NCBI RefSeq assembly: GCF_009832865.1
Contig: NZ_CP047130.1
Location: forward strand, 2,108,001-2,172,000
Reading direction: 5' to 3'
Source: Colwellia sp. 20A7
GTDB lineage: Bacteria > Pseudomonadota > Gammaproteobacteria > Enterobacterales > Alteromonadaceae
Length of the DNA stretch: 64,000 bases
Positions 30,138-39,742 of this stretch are shown in pieces (position 1 is the stretch's first letter; each line of letters opens with the position of its first letter). Under the pieces are notes generated by a model. That model had not been told where the DNA came from. It did not search any database and saw only the letters and a program-made list of their open reading frames with translations. The translations under genes were made by a program, and so were the position numbers.

Positions 30138-30899
30138 ATGGATCCACTATTAGATTTTACAGGAAAAGTCGCCGTTATTACAGGTGCAGCTCAAGGGTTT
30201 GGTCAGCTGCTTGCTGAAGAATTAGCTAAGCGTGGCGCAAAGCTAGTGATTAGTGATATTAACGAAGCAGGTGTAATGAAAGTTGCTGACGGCATTAAAG
30301 CAACAGGTGCAGACGTGATTGCCATGGCGTGTAACGTTGCAAAAAATGATGATTGTAAGGCAATGGTAGATGCCGCCATTGAGCACTTTGGCAAAGTTGA
30401 TATTGGGGTGAATAATGCCGGTATTGCCCACGAATTTATGCCACTACATGACATAGATGAAGCCATCATGGACTCTCAATTTGCGGTTAATGTAAAAGGT
30501 GTTCAATTTGGTATGCGTCATCAAATACAACAAATGCTTAAACAAGGCGAAGGCGCGATTTTAAATGTCAGCTCTATGGCAGGATTAGGTGGCGCAGCAA
30601 GAGGTGGTGCTTATGCAATGGCTAAGCATGCGGTTATTGGTTTAACAAAGACTGGCGCTGTTGAATACGGTCGTAACAATATTCGTATTAATGCTATTTG
30701 TCCGTTTTTTACCTTAACGCCAATGGTGACCAACTTTGCTGACGATGAACAGCAAAAACGAATGAGCAGAGGGGCACCTATGCATCGACTAGGCGAGCCT
30801 AAAGAGATTGTTGCCATGATGTTGATGATGCTATCACCAGCAAATACTTATATGACAGGGCAATGCATTGCAATAGATGGTGGTGTATCTGCACAGTAA
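30138..30899 (+). CDS. Short-chain dehydrogenase/reductase
   Basis: SDR of 253 residues with TGAAQGFGQ cofactor loop, NNAG, SSMAG, and the catalytic YAMAKHA pair. It ends IAIDGGVSAQ. It is unlike the SDR at 25658-26425 in the cofactor loop. Placed after the dehydrogenase/kinase pair, it is comparable in position and kind to LvaD, the SDR of levulinate catabolism, but the substrate cannot be read from sequence. Confidence 0.9.
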   Translation: MDPLLDFTGKVAVITGAAQGFGQLLAEELAKRGAKLVISDINEAGVMKVADGIKATGADVIAMACNVAKNDDCKAMVDAAIEHFGKVDIGVNNAGIAHEFMPLHDIDEAIMDSQFAVNVKGVQFGMRHQIQQMLKQGEGAILNVSSMAGLGGAARGGAYAMAKHAVIGLTKTGAVEYGRNNIRINAICPFFTLTPMVTNFADDEQQKRMSRGAPMHRLGEPKEIVAMMLMMLSPANTYMTGQCIAIDGGVSAQ

Positions 30900-31001
30900 A
30901 CGGTAACGCAATACGCTTTTGTAGGGCAGTGTATTAGTCGTAAATCTTTGTTTTTATGGCTAGTAATATCGATAAGTAAAAAAAGATAATAAGAGAAAAG
31001 T

Positions 31002-32807
31002 ATGACAGCCACTTTAATGAACGAACGAGATCTTGAATTTATGCTCTATGAGCTTTTTGACAGTGAAGCGCTGATCAAACGCAATAGATATCAAGACCAT
31101 GACCGTCAGACTTTTAATGAAGTCATCAATACAGCGAAGGCGATAGCTGAAAAACACTTCTTACCTATTCGTCAAAAACTTGATACTCATCAACCAACAT
31201 TTGATGGCAAAAAAGTCACACTTATTCCTGAGCTTAAACCAGCTATTGAAGCGATTATTGACTCAGGTATCTCCTCTGCAACGGCTGATTACGAATTAAA
31301 TGGTATGCAGTTACCACCGATAGTTGCCAGTGTGGCGAGCACCTATTTAACGGCTGCAGGTGGTGTTGGTTTAGGCTATAACATGTTGACCAATGCCAAT
31401 GCCAACTTACTTGAAGCTCACGGCAGTGAAGCGTTAATTGAAAAGTGGGTTAAACCGATGCGTTCTGGACGGTTTATGGGCACGATGGCGATGACTGAAC
31501 CCGGCAGTGGCTCAGGGCTAGGCGACCTAATCACGAAAGCCGTGAAATCAGACGATGGCACTTACCGACTTAGTGGTAATAAAATTTATATTTCTGGTGG
31601 CGATCATAATTTAAGTGAAAATATTGTTCATTTAGTTTTGGCGCGTATTCCAGGTGCACCAAAAGGCGTTAAAGGTATTTCTTTGTTTGTGGTACCTAAA
31701 TTTTTAGTAAATGACGATGGTACGTTAGGTGCTGATAATGAAGTTGCCCTTGCAGGCTTATTTCACAAAATGGGGGGCAGAGCACAAACATCCACCGCGT
31801 TAAGTTTTGGTGAAAAAAATGGCTCTATTGGTTATTTAGTTGGGGAAGAAAACCAAGGGCTCAAGTACATGTTTCATATGATGAATGAAGCTCGTATTAT
31901 GGTTGGAACTAGTGGTGCAACACTTGCCGTTGCTGGTTATCAATATTCTGTCGACTACGCAAAAAACCGTCCTCAAGGACGCTTACCTTCTTGTAAAGAT
32001 CCGCTTTCACCAATGGTTAATATTATCGAACACGCTGATGTTCGTCGTATGTTACTTGCACAAAAAGTTTATGCCGAAGGTGCGTTGTCATTAGTACTTT
32101 ACGGCTCTCAACTGAGTGATGATGAAAAAACAGCACCGACAGAAGAAGCACGAGCACATGCGCATGTGTTATTAAACTTTCTAACTCCTATTATCAAAAC
32201 TTGGCCGTCTGAATATGGCACTAAAGCGAATGATCTAGCGATTCAAGTACTGGGTGGGCACGGTTATATTAACGAACATCCGGTTGAGCTGTTTTATCGT
32301 GATAATCGTTTAAATCCTATTCATGAAGGTACTACCGGTATTCAATCGCTAGATTTATTAACCCGTAAAGTACCCATGAATAAAATGGCGGGCTACTCAG
32401 CAACTCTGAGTGAAATTTATAAAACTATTGAACAAGCCAAGAAATATAGCAATTTAACTGTGTTTTCAGCACAGCTTAGTGATGCAATTGAAATACTTCA
32501 ACAAACGACTGATGCGGTATTAACTGCAATGAAAACCACGAATATTGACCTTGCATTGGCGAATTCAGTGAAATATTTAGAAGTATTTGGTCACGTTATC
32601 ATTGCTTGGTTATGGTTAAAGCAAGGTATCGTTGCTAGTGAAGCATTGAGCAAGCAGCAGCACCAAGCAGATGAAGATTTTTATAATGGCAAACTACAAG
32701 CATTACAGTATTTCTATCGTTTCGAATTACCAGAAATAACGTTGTGGTCAAATATTTTATGTACTGGCGACAGTACAACATACGATATGAAAGTCGCTTG
32801 GTTTTAA
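31002..32807 (+). CDS. Large acyl-CoA dehydrogenase (about 600-residue type)
   Basis: 601-residue flavoprotein of the extended acyl-CoA dehydrogenase class that includes DmdC. FAD-contact motif MAMTEPGSGSGLGDL and KIYISGGDHNLSENIVHLVLARI are typical. The catalytic glutamate is in IHEGTTGIQSLDLL, and there is an additional C-terminal helical domain from about residue 470. A second protein of the same type is at 45580-47376. Substrates probably are branched or modified acyl-CoAs. Confidence 0.92.
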   Translation: MTATLMNERDLEFMLYELFDSEALIKRNRYQDHDRQTFNEVINTAKAIAEKHFLPIRQKLDTHQPTFDGKKVTLIPELKPAIEAIIDSGISSATADYELNGMQLPPIVASVASTYLTAAGGVGLGYNMLTNANANLLEAHGSEALIEKWVKPMRSGRFMGTMAMTEPGSGSGLGDLITKAVKSDDGTYRLSGNKIYISGGDHNLSENIVHLVLARIPGAPKGVKGISLFVVPKFLVNDDGTLGADNEVALAGLFHKMGGRAQTSTALSFGEKNGSIGYLVGEENQGLKYMFHMMNEARIMVGTSGATLAVAGYQYSVDYAKNRPQGRLPSCKDPLSPMVNIIEHADVRRMLLAQKVYAEGALSLVLYGSQLSDDEKTAPTEEARAHAHVLLNFLTPIIKTWPSEYGTKANDLAIQVLGGHGYINEHPVELFYRDNRLNPIHEGTTGIQSLDLLTRKVPMNKMAGYSATLSEIYKTIEQAKKYSNLTVFSAQLSDAIEILQQTTDAVLTAMKTTNIDLALANSVKYLEVFGHVIIAWLWLKQGIVASEALSKQQHQADEDFYNGKLQALQYFYRFELPEITLWSNILCTGDSTTYDMKVAWF

Positions 32808-32904
32808 GCGTATACCTATAGTTTTAACAATGTTTAAAGCTATAGCTAAAAATAAATTTTAATAATAAATAACATCAAAATGTTTAGATAAATAAGGACT
32901 TACA

Positions 32905-33366
32905 ATGCCAACAATGATAAAAAAAGATCAAATAGCGGATTACATTGGCTTTCAATCAGCGCCAACACCTTGGCACGTAATAAGCCAAGAACAAATTAAT
33001 CAATTTGCCGATTGTACGCTCGATCATCAATTTATCCATGTTGATGAAGAAAAAGCGAAAGCAACACCTTTTGGCTCTACCATTGCCCATGGTTTTTTAT
33101 CGTTATCTCTATTGTCGCATTTCGCTGAAGACTTTAGTGTCATTATCGACGGCTTCTATATGGGCTTAAATGCAGGTTTCGATAAAGTTAGGTTTTTACA
33201 GCCCGTTAAAGTTAATAGTCGCGTCCGCGCACATGCTAAAACCTTGGTAATTGAAGAGAAAAAACCAGGGCAATATCGTTTATGTACAGAAGTTACCGTT
33301 GAAATAGAAGGTTGTGACACCCCCGCACTTGTTGCTGAATGGGTTTCTGTACAAATGGTTAAATAA
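32905..33366 (+). CDS. MaoC-family (R)-specific enoyl-CoA hydratase
   Basis: Hot-dog-fold protein of 153 residues. The catalytic segment is DCTLDHQFIHVDEEKAKATPFGSTIAHGFLSLSLL, with the Asp/His pair in DHQFIHVD and the IAHG loop. Hydrates trans-2-enoyl-CoA to the R-3-hydroxy form. The next gene, an HSD17B4-like SDR that would oxidise an R-3-hydroxyacyl-CoA, makes a consistent pair. The gap to it is 35 bases. Confidence 0.92.
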   Translation: MPTMIKKDQIADYIGFQSAPTPWHVISQEQINQFADCTLDHQFIHVDEEKAKATPFGSTIAHGFLSLSLLSHFAEDFSVIIDGFYMGLNAGFDKVRFLQPVKVNSRVRAHAKTLVIEEKKPGQYRLCTEVTVEIEGCDTPALVAEWVSVQMVK

Positions 33367-33401
33367 CGGTCGTTATTATAAAAAAATTTTAAGGAAATAT
33401 T

Positions 33402-34322
33402 ATGTCAATCAGTTTTGAAGGTAAGGTCGCCATTGTAACGGGTGCAGGTAATGGTTTAGGTCGCTCACACGCATTAGCACTTGCAGCACGTGGTGCAAAA
33501 GTTGTTGTTAATGATTTAGGTGGTGCTCGCGACGGTAGCGGTGCCTCGTCAGAAGCCTCTCAAGAAGTGGTACGCTTAATTGAAGCACATGGCGGTGAAG
33601 CGATTAGTCATGGTGCTAATGTTGCCAACTTCGATGAAGTACAAGATATGGTTAATCAGACCATGGATAAATGGGGTCGTGTTGATATTCTTATCAACAA
33701 TGCAGGCATTTTACGAGATAAGTCTTTTTCAAAAATGACGTTAGATGACTTTAAACTTGTGATGGATGTTCACGTGATGGGTTCAGTTAACTGTACTAAA
33801 GCCGTTTGGGAAATTATGCGTGCACAAAATTATGGCCGAATTGTTATGACTACCTCATCAAGTGGTATGTACGGTAATTTTGGTCAATCAAATTACGGCG
33901 CTGCAAAAATGGCGGTGCTAGGGTTTATGAATACGTTAGTGCTAGAAGGTGCTAAAAACAATATTCGTGTTAATGCTTTAGCGCCAACTGCTGGCACAAG
34001 AATGACTGAAGACTTAATGCCGCCAGAAATTGTACAAGCATTTGCTCCTGAAGCAGTAACAGCGGGTATGTTAACGTTGTGTGATGAAGAAGCACCAAAT
34101 CGGTTTATTTTATGTGCGGGTGCAGGTGGTTATTCAAGTGCTGGTATGTTTGAAACCGAAGGATGTTTTATTCCAGAGCACAAACAGAGCCCTGAAACTG
34201 TACTTGAGCAATGGTCTGAATTAACCGATCAAACAGGACAAGCAGCGTTGATATCAGGCGATAAACAAGGTGAGAAGTTTGTGTTAAAAGCAATGGCGTT
34301 TATGAAATCACAACAAAAATAG
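33402..34322 (+). CDS. HSD17B4-like (R)-3-hydroxyacyl-CoA dehydrogenase (SDR)
   Basis: SDR of 306 residues, longer than the classical 250. Cofactor loop TGAGNGLGRSHALALAARGAKVVVNDLGGARDGSG, with the insertion typical of the peroxisomal multifunctional enzyme type 2 (HSD17B4) dehydrogenase domain. NNAGILRDKSF, SSSGMYGNFGQSNYGAAKMA and RVNALAPTAGTRMT follow this family closely. It acts with the MaoC hydratase next to it in beta-oxidation of R-configured intermediates. Confidence 0.92.
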   Translation: MSISFEGKVAIVTGAGNGLGRSHALALAARGAKVVVNDLGGARDGSGASSEASQEVVRLIEAHGGEAISHGANVANFDEVQDMVNQTMDKWGRVDILINNAGILRDKSFSKMTLDDFKLVMDVHVMGSVNCTKAVWEIMRAQNYGRIVMTTSSSGMYGNFGQSNYGAAKMAVLGFMNTLVLEGAKNNIRVNALAPTAGTRMTEDLMPPEIVQAFAPEAVTAGMLTLCDEEAPNRFILCAGAGGYSSAGMFETEGCFIPEHKQSPETVLEQWSELTDQTGQAALISGDKQGEKFVLKAMAFMKSQQK

Positions 34323-34363
34323 TGATACAGCACTTTTTCATTGAACGTTTAAATATAGTAAGC

Positions 34364-34409
34364 AGTAATTCATAAAAGTAATTCATTAAAGTAATTCATT
34401 AAAGTAATG
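34364..34409. repeat. 13-bp tandem repeat before the thiolase gene
   Basis: About three and a half copies of AAGTAATTCATTA in tandem, ending 11 bases before the thiolase start and immediately before its GGGGAG ribosome site. Likely a slippage product in the leader. Confidence 0.75.
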
Positions 34410-34419
34410 GGGAGTCATC

Positions 34420-35601
34420 ATGAGAGAAGCAGTAATAGTATCTGTAGCACGTACACCAATAGGTAAAGCATATCGCGGCGCATTTAATGATTTATCAGCA
34501 CCAACATTGGCGGCAGTGGCGGTAAAAGCTGCGGTAGAGCGTGCAGGTATCGATGCGAATGAAATTGAAGACTGTATTTTTGGTGCAGCGTTAACCCAAG
34601 GTAATCAAGGTATGAACTTTGGTCGTCAAGTTGCTATGGCTGCCGAGTTACCGGTATCAGTTGCTGGTATGACGATTGATCGTCAATGTTCATCAGGTTT
34701 AATGTCGATAGCAACCGCAGCAAATCATATTGTTTGTGATGGAGCTCAGGTTGTTGTTGCTGGAGGGTGTGACTCTATTAGTTTAGTGCAAAATGATAAA
34801 ATGAATATGCATCGTGCGGTTGACCCCAGTGTAAAAGCTTATCGCCCAGCGATATATATGCCGATGTTAGATACCGCAGAAGTGGTAGCTGATCGTTACA
34901 ATATTTCAAGGGCAGCACAAGACGCTTATGCCCTTAAATCTCAACAACGTACAGCAGCAGCTCAAGCTGAAAACAAATTTGATGATGAAATTGTCCCTGT
35001 CACCGCAACAAAATTAGTGATGGATAAGGCAACAGGTGATATCAACAAAGAAGAAGTGACGCTAACTAAAGATGAAGGTAACCGACCATCGACTAACATC
35101 GAAGGCTTATCAACATTAAAAACAGTAAAAGATAACGGCACTATTACTGGTGGTAATGCGTCTCAGCTTTCTGACGGCGCAGCTGCAGTTGTGGTGATGG
35201 AACGCGGATTAGCCGAGCAACGTGGTCTAAAACCTTTAGGTGCCTATCGAGGTATGGTTGTTGCCGGTTGTGAACCCGATGAAATGGGTATTGGTCCTAT
35301 TTATGCTATTCCAAAGTTATTAGAACGTAATAATTTAACAATGGATGACATTGGTTTATGGGAAATCAATGAAGCCTTTGCTGTTCAAGTTATTTATTGT
35401 GCAGAAAAATTAGGCATTCCAGAAGATCGCTTAAATGTTGACGGCGGGGCAATTTCAATTGGGCATCCTTATGGCATGAGTGGAACCCGTATGGTGATGC
35501 ATGCCTTAATTGAAGGTAAGCGACGCGGTGTAAAATATGTAGTAATCAGTATGTGTATAGGTGGTGGACAAGGCGCAGCAGGTTTGTTCGAAGTGCTTTA
35601 G
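34420..35601 (+). CDS. Acetyl-CoA C-acyltransferase (thiolase)
   Basis: Thiolytic cleavage of 3-ketoacyl-CoA. The 393-residue protein has the nucleophilic Cys90 in DRQCSSGLMSIA, the histidine in ISIGHPYGMSGTRMV and the second cysteine in SMCIGGGQGAAGLFE. GGGGAG lies just before the ATG. Completes a beta-oxidation set with the acyl-CoA dehydrogenase, MaoC hydratase and HSD17B4-like SDR directly upstream. Confidence 0.95.
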   Translation: MREAVIVSVARTPIGKAYRGAFNDLSAPTLAAVAVKAAVERAGIDANEIEDCIFGAALTQGNQGMNFGRQVAMAAELPVSVAGMTIDRQCSSGLMSIATAANHIVCDGAQVVVAGGCDSISLVQNDKMNMHRAVDPSVKAYRPAIYMPMLDTAEVVADRYNISRAAQDAYALKSQQRTAAAQAENKFDDEIVPVTATKLVMDKATGDINKEEVTLTKDEGNRPSTNIEGLSTLKTVKDNGTITGGNASQLSDGAAAVVVMERGLAEQRGLKPLGAYRGMVVAGCEPDEMGIGPIYAIPKLLERNNLTMDDIGLWEINEAFAVQVIYCAEKLGIPEDRLNVDGGAISIGHPYGMSGTRMVMHALIEGKRRGVKYVVISMCIGGGQGAAGLFEVL

Positions 35602-35713
35602 TTATTATGAATAAGCGCTAGTATCTAAAAAAGTATAAGTAATCAAATATGCGAAAGAAAGTGTCATTAATAATAACAGTGGCACTAAAATTAGTGATTG
35701 GGGAGAGAATATA

Positions 35714-37372
35714 ATGGAAAAAATTTGGCTTGAGAAGAGTTATCCAGCAAGTGTTGAATTTGAGATAAACCCAGATAAATATAGCTCTTTAGCAGAGTTG
35801 TTTTTTAAATACACTAAACTATATAAAGATAATGTAGCATTTATTAATATGGGTTCTAGCATCACTTACCAAGAGCTTGAGCAGCAAGCTACTGACTTCT
35901 CGGCCTATTTACAGCGCGATTTAGGGTTAGTGAAAGGTGATAAGTTCGCCATTATGATCCCTAATATTTTGCAATATCCGGTTGCATTATTTGGTGCACT
36001 AATCGCAGGCTTAACTGTGGTTAATGTTAATCCACTTTACACGCCTCGTGAATTACAACATCAATTAAAAGATTCTGGCGCAAAATCTATTCTAATCCTT
36101 GAAAATTTTGCTCACGTATTAGAAGCCGTTATTGATAAAACAGATATCGATAAAGTTATTATTACGGGTGTTGGCGACAGATTAAGTACAATTAAAGGTG
36201 CTATTGTTAATTGCGTATTGAAGTACGTAAAAAAACAAGTACCAGCCTACAATTTACCAAATGCGGTAAGATTTAATCAAGCTATGGCAAAAGGTGCAAA
36301 GCTTAACTTTACCTCAGTGCCTGTTAATGGTGACGATTTAGCCTTTCTACAATATACCGGTGGTACAACTGGGCCTTCAAAGGGCGCAATGTTAACTCAC
36401 CGTAATTTAATTGCAAATATTGAACAGTCTAATGCATCGACTAAAAATGTTTACGAAATAGGCAAAGAGATAATGGTGACGGCTTTACCTTTGTATCATA
36501 TCTTTGCATTAACCTCTAATTGCTTGTCTTTTATGCCTTTTGGTGGCGCAAATCTATTAATTACCAACCCAAGAGATTTAGATGGCTTTGTTAAAGAATT
36601 AGCTAAATATCCTTTTACTGCCATTACAGGGGTTAACACTTTGTTTAATGGTTTATTGCATACGCCAGGCTTTGATCAACTTGACTTTAGTCACTTAAAA
36701 CTAGGTTTTGCTGGTGGTATGGCGGTACAGCGTTCAGTGGCTGAATTCTGGGAAAAAGTAACAGGAACACGTTTATTAGAAGGGTACGGTTTAACTGAAT
36801 GTGCACCATTAGTGACGATGAGCCCTTACAACCAAGAAAGTTACAATGGCACTATTGGTGTACCAGCACCGTCAACCGATATACGTCTGATTGGTGATGA
36901 TGGTGAAGACGTTGCGTTAGGTGAACCTGGTGAAATGTGGGTGAAAGGACCACAAGTAATGAAAGGTTATTATAACCGTCAAGATGCAACCGATGAAGTA
37001 TTACAAGATGGTTGGTTAGCTACAGGTGATATTGCCACTATGGATGAAAACGGTTTCTTCAATATTGTTGATCGTAAAAAAGATATGATCATTGTTTCTG
37101 GGTTTAATGTTTTCCCAAATGAAATTGAAGAAGTACTCGTAATGCATGAAGGGATACTAGAAGCCGCGGCAATTGGAGTTAAAAATGAGGTTACCGGCGA
37201 AGCCGTAAAAGTATTTATTGTTAAGAAGGATCCTAACTTAACAGAAAAACATATTTTTGATTTGTGTAATGAAATGCTGACTAACTATAAACGTCCTAAA
37301 TTTATTGAATTTATGGATGACTTACCCAAAACAAATGTCGGAAAAGTCTTAAGAAAAGAATTACGAGAATAA
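35714..37372 (+). CDS. Long-chain-fatty-acid-CoA ligase (FadD-like)
   Basis: AMP-forming acyl-CoA synthetase of 552 residues, strongly similar to E. coli FadD along its length, for example [34 protein letters not shown], the P-loop [23 protein letters not shown] and [22 protein letters not shown]. It ends RKELRE. It would activate the acid substrate for the island's beta-oxidation. It may duplicate a housekeeping FadD elsewhere. The gap before it is 112 bases. Confidence 0.93.
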   Translation: MEKIWLEKSYPASVEFEINPDKYSSLAELFFKYTKLYKDNVAFINMGSSITYQELEQQATDFSAYLQRDLGLVKGDKFAIMIPNILQYPVALFGALIAGLTVVNVNPLYTPRELQHQLKDSGAKSILILENFAHVLEAVIDKTDIDKVIITGVGDRLSTIKGAIVNCVLKYVKKQVPAYNLPNAVRFNQAMAKGAKLNFTSVPVNGDDLAFLQYTGGTTGPSKGAMLTHRNLIANIEQSNASTKNVYEIGKEIMVTALPLYHIFALTSNCLSFMPFGGANLLITNPRDLDGFVKELAKYPFTAITGVNTLFNGLLHTPGFDQLDFSHLKLGFAGGMAVQRSVAEFWEKVTGTRLLEGYGLTECAPLVTMSPYNQESYNGTIGVPAPSTDIRLIGDDGEDVALGEPGEMWVKGPQVMKGYYNRQDATDEVLQDGWLATGDIATMDENGFFNIVDRKKDMIIVSGFNVFPNEIEEVLVMHEGILEAAAIGVKNEVTGEAVKVFIVKKDPNLTEKHIFDLCNEMLTNYKRPKFIEFMDDLPKTNVGKVLRKELRE

Positions 37373-37546
37373 GTCACAAGTAATAGCACTTTCATTAAGT
37401 TTATTAACATGACTATTTGCCAATATAGGCTTAATAGAAAGTAACAACAGCGTTATCTGGTGAGTGCTAATTCATTAGATAACGCTGTATCACAATGCTG
37501 TACCTCAACGCCGCACATCAGGGCAGCACCAAAAAAGAGAAACATC

Positions 37547-38545
37547 ATGACTACTTATACCGCAATTAATTTAATCGCTCGTCCAACTGGAGGGCCAATA
37601 GGTCCAGAATTATTTGACGTTGTGCAACTTGATATACCAACGGTTGGTAACGGGCAATTTTTAGTAAAACAAAATCACATGTCGTTAGACCCTGCAATGT
37701 TTGGTTGGATGAGCCCAGATACCGAAAGCTATATTCCACCCGTGGCATTAGGTGATGTTATGCGCAGCTCTGGTATTGGTGAAATAGTAGAAAGTAATCA
37801 TCCTGATTTTAACGTAGGTGATCGTGTTATGGGCATGATGGGTTGGAAAGAGTACCATTTAAGTGACGGCACAGGGTTAAATAAAGTGTCTGCGCCATTA
37901 CCAGACGAAGCTATTTTATCTGTTTTTGCTTTACCTGGTTTAACGGCTACACAAGGTTTATATAGTATTGGTAAGCCACAAAAAGGTGAAACCTTAGTGG
38001 TGTCTGGTGCCGCAGGCTCAGTTGGCTCTATTGTTGGTCAGCTAGCTAAAGCGGATGGATTAACGGTTATTGGTGTTGTTGGTAGTGATGAGAAAGCCGA
38101 TTGGATTATTAACGAATTAGGTTTTGATGGCGCGGTTAACTACAAATCAACAGATTTAGCTGAAGCGCTAGCCAAACTAACGCCACATGGTATCGATGTA
38201 TACTTTGAGAATACTGGTGGGCCAATACAACATCACGTATTTGACCGCATGAACGCTCATGGCCGTATTGCTGTTTGTGGTTTGATTGCTGATTATCCAA
38301 AGCAAACACCAGATTTAGGTCCAAACTGGATACCGATCATTAAAAAGCGTTTAACCGTTCAAGGTTTTACCATGCCAGATCATTTCGGTGAGATCCCAGC
38401 ATTATTAGAGAAACTTACACCGTATGTAATGGCCGGAAAAATCAAACATCGTGCGCATGTTCTTGATGGTTTACCGTCAGCAATGACAGGGTTGAACTTA
38501 TTTTTCACTGGAAAAAATAAAGGTAAGTTGATTGTTAAAATTTAA
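37547..38545 (+). CDS. MDR-family NADP-dependent oxidoreductase (CurA-like)
   Basis: Zinc-free medium-chain reductase of 332 residues. The open frame extends up to 37460, but ATG 37547 gives the family start and AAAGAG lies just before it. Typical segments: QNHMSLDPAMFGWM, LPGLTATQGLY, the cofactor loop SGAAGSVGSIVGQLAK, and YFENTGGPIQHHVFDRM. The family (CurA, prostaglandin and leukotriene B4 reductases) reduces enones, so this is a second enoyl reductase besides the old-yellow-enzyme-type protein. Confidence 0.9.
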   Translation: MTTYTAINLIARPTGGPIGPELFDVVQLDIPTVGNGQFLVKQNHMSLDPAMFGWMSPDTESYIPPVALGDVMRSSGIGEIVESNHPDFNVGDRVMGMMGWKEYHLSDGTGLNKVSAPLPDEAILSVFALPGLTATQGLYSIGKPQKGETLVVSGAAGSVGSIVGQLAKADGLTVIGVVGSDEKADWIINELGFDGAVNYKSTDLAEALAKLTPHGIDVYFENTGGPIQHHVFDRMNAHGRIAVCGLIADYPKQTPDLGPNWIPIIKKRLTVQGFTMPDHFGEIPALLEKLTPYVMAGKIKHRAHVLDGLPSAMTGLNLFFTGKNKGKLIVKI

Positions 38546-38572
38546 GTTAACTCATTTTTATTTAACTTATTT

Positions 38573-38638
38573 TAACTGAACTGAACTGAACTGAATTGAA
38601 CTTAATTTGATTTGAACTTAATTTGATTTAACTTAGCT
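38573..38638. repeat. Short tandem repeats between the MDR and dehalogenase genes
   Basis: Units of CTGAA repeat about five times at 38575-38600, then ACTTAATTTGATTTGA-like units repeat twice. No coding potential seen; likely slippage. Confidence 0.6.
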
Positions 38639-38678
38639 TCATCAAATAATACTAATTATTATAATAATAAGGACGCAT

Positions 38679-39587
38679 ATGGACTTTTTAAGAACTGACG
38701 ATAGTTGCTTTGCAACATTAGAAGGTTATAAATTTTCACCCAATTATTTACTCGTTGATGATACTGAAGGTGGGCAACTTAGAGTCCACTATGTTGATGA
38801 AGGCCCTAAAGATGGCCAGCCAATATTGCTATTACACGGTGAGCCGTCATGGAGCTATTTATACCGTAAAATGATACCACCACTGGTTGCAGCCGGTTAT
38901 CGTGTTATTGCACCAGACTTAGTTGGTTTCGGTCGCTCTGATAAACCAACAAAACGCACCGATTATACTTACCAACGTCATGTTGATTGGATGCACAGCG
39001 TGCTTGATCAATTAGAATTAACAAGTATTACGTTATTTTGCCAAGATTGGGGTGGGTTAATCGGTTTACGTTTAGTGGCAGAGCAAAGTGATCGCTTTGC
39101 CCGTGTTGTTGCAGCAAATACCATGCTACCCACAGGAGAACATTCTCCGGGCGAAGCTTTTATGAAATGGCAGAAGAACTCGCAAGAGATGCCTGTGTTT
39201 CCAGCGGGTAAAATTATCAATGGTGGTACAAATTCAGACTTAACGCCTGAAATCCTTGCTGGCTACAATGCTCCTTACCCTGAAGAAAGTTATAAAGAAG
39301 GGGCTCGCCAGTTTCCATTATTGGTGCCAACTAGCCTTGATGACCCAGCATCAACAAGTAACATTGCTGCTTGGCAGGTATTGACTCAGTGGAATAAGCC
39401 ATTTTTAACGGCATTTAGTGATAACGATCCTATTACTTGTGGCGCAGATAAAATATTACAAAAACTTATCCCAGGTACAAAAGGGCAGGCGCATACAACC
39501 ATTGAAAATGGCGGGCATTTCTTACAAGAAGATCAAGGTGATAAAATAGCGCAAGTGATTATTGATTTCATCAAAGCCAATGACTAA
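38679..39587 (+). CDS. Haloalkane dehalogenase, HLD-I type
   Basis: Alpha/beta hydrolase of 302 residues that hydrolyses carbon-halogen bonds to alcohols. Family hallmarks: the oxyanion motif HGEPSWSYLYRKM at 53-65; the nucleophile Asp123 with halide-binding Trp124 in FCQDWGG; the late Asp in FSDNDPITCG; and the final histidine in NGGHFLQED. The sequence strongly recalls the cold-active DpcA/DhlA-type dehalogenases of marine bacteria. It is the last gene of the plus-strand block. The natural substrate is unknown; some HLDs have mild esterase side activity. Confidence 0.93.
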   Translation: MDFLRTDDSCFATLEGYKFSPNYLLVDDTEGGQLRVHYVDEGPKDGQPILLLHGEPSWSYLYRKMIPPLVAAGYRVIAPDLVGFGRSDKPTKRTDYTYQRHVDWMHSVLDQLELTSITLFCQDWGGLIGLRLVAEQSDRFARVVAANTMLPTGEHSPGEAFMKWQKNSQEMPVFPAGKIINGGTNSDLTPEILAGYNAPYPEESYKEGARQFPLLVPTSLDDPASTSNIAAWQVLTQWNKPFLTAFSDNDPITCGADKILQKLIPGTKGQAHTTIENGGHFLQEDQGDKIAQVIIDFIKAND

Positions 39588-39668
39588 GCTGCTAATATAG
39601 CTTTTAGTTAATGTAGGTTAAGGCAAGTAAATAAAACTAATTACTTTAAAATACAGAGTATTAAAATA

Positions 39669-39700
39669 AAAAAGAGGACCTTAATCGTCCTCTTTTTTTT
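39669..39700. terminator. Bidirectional terminator between convergent blocks
   Basis: Stem AAAGAGGAC facing GTCCTCTTT, loop CTTAATC, with A-rich sequence on the left and an eight-T run on the right. It separates the plus-strand dehalogenase from the minus-strand enoyl-CoA hydratase. Confidence 0.8.
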
Positions 39701-39742
39701 TGTACTATGGTTGTACTATGGCTTATGCTAGAGCTTTAACAC

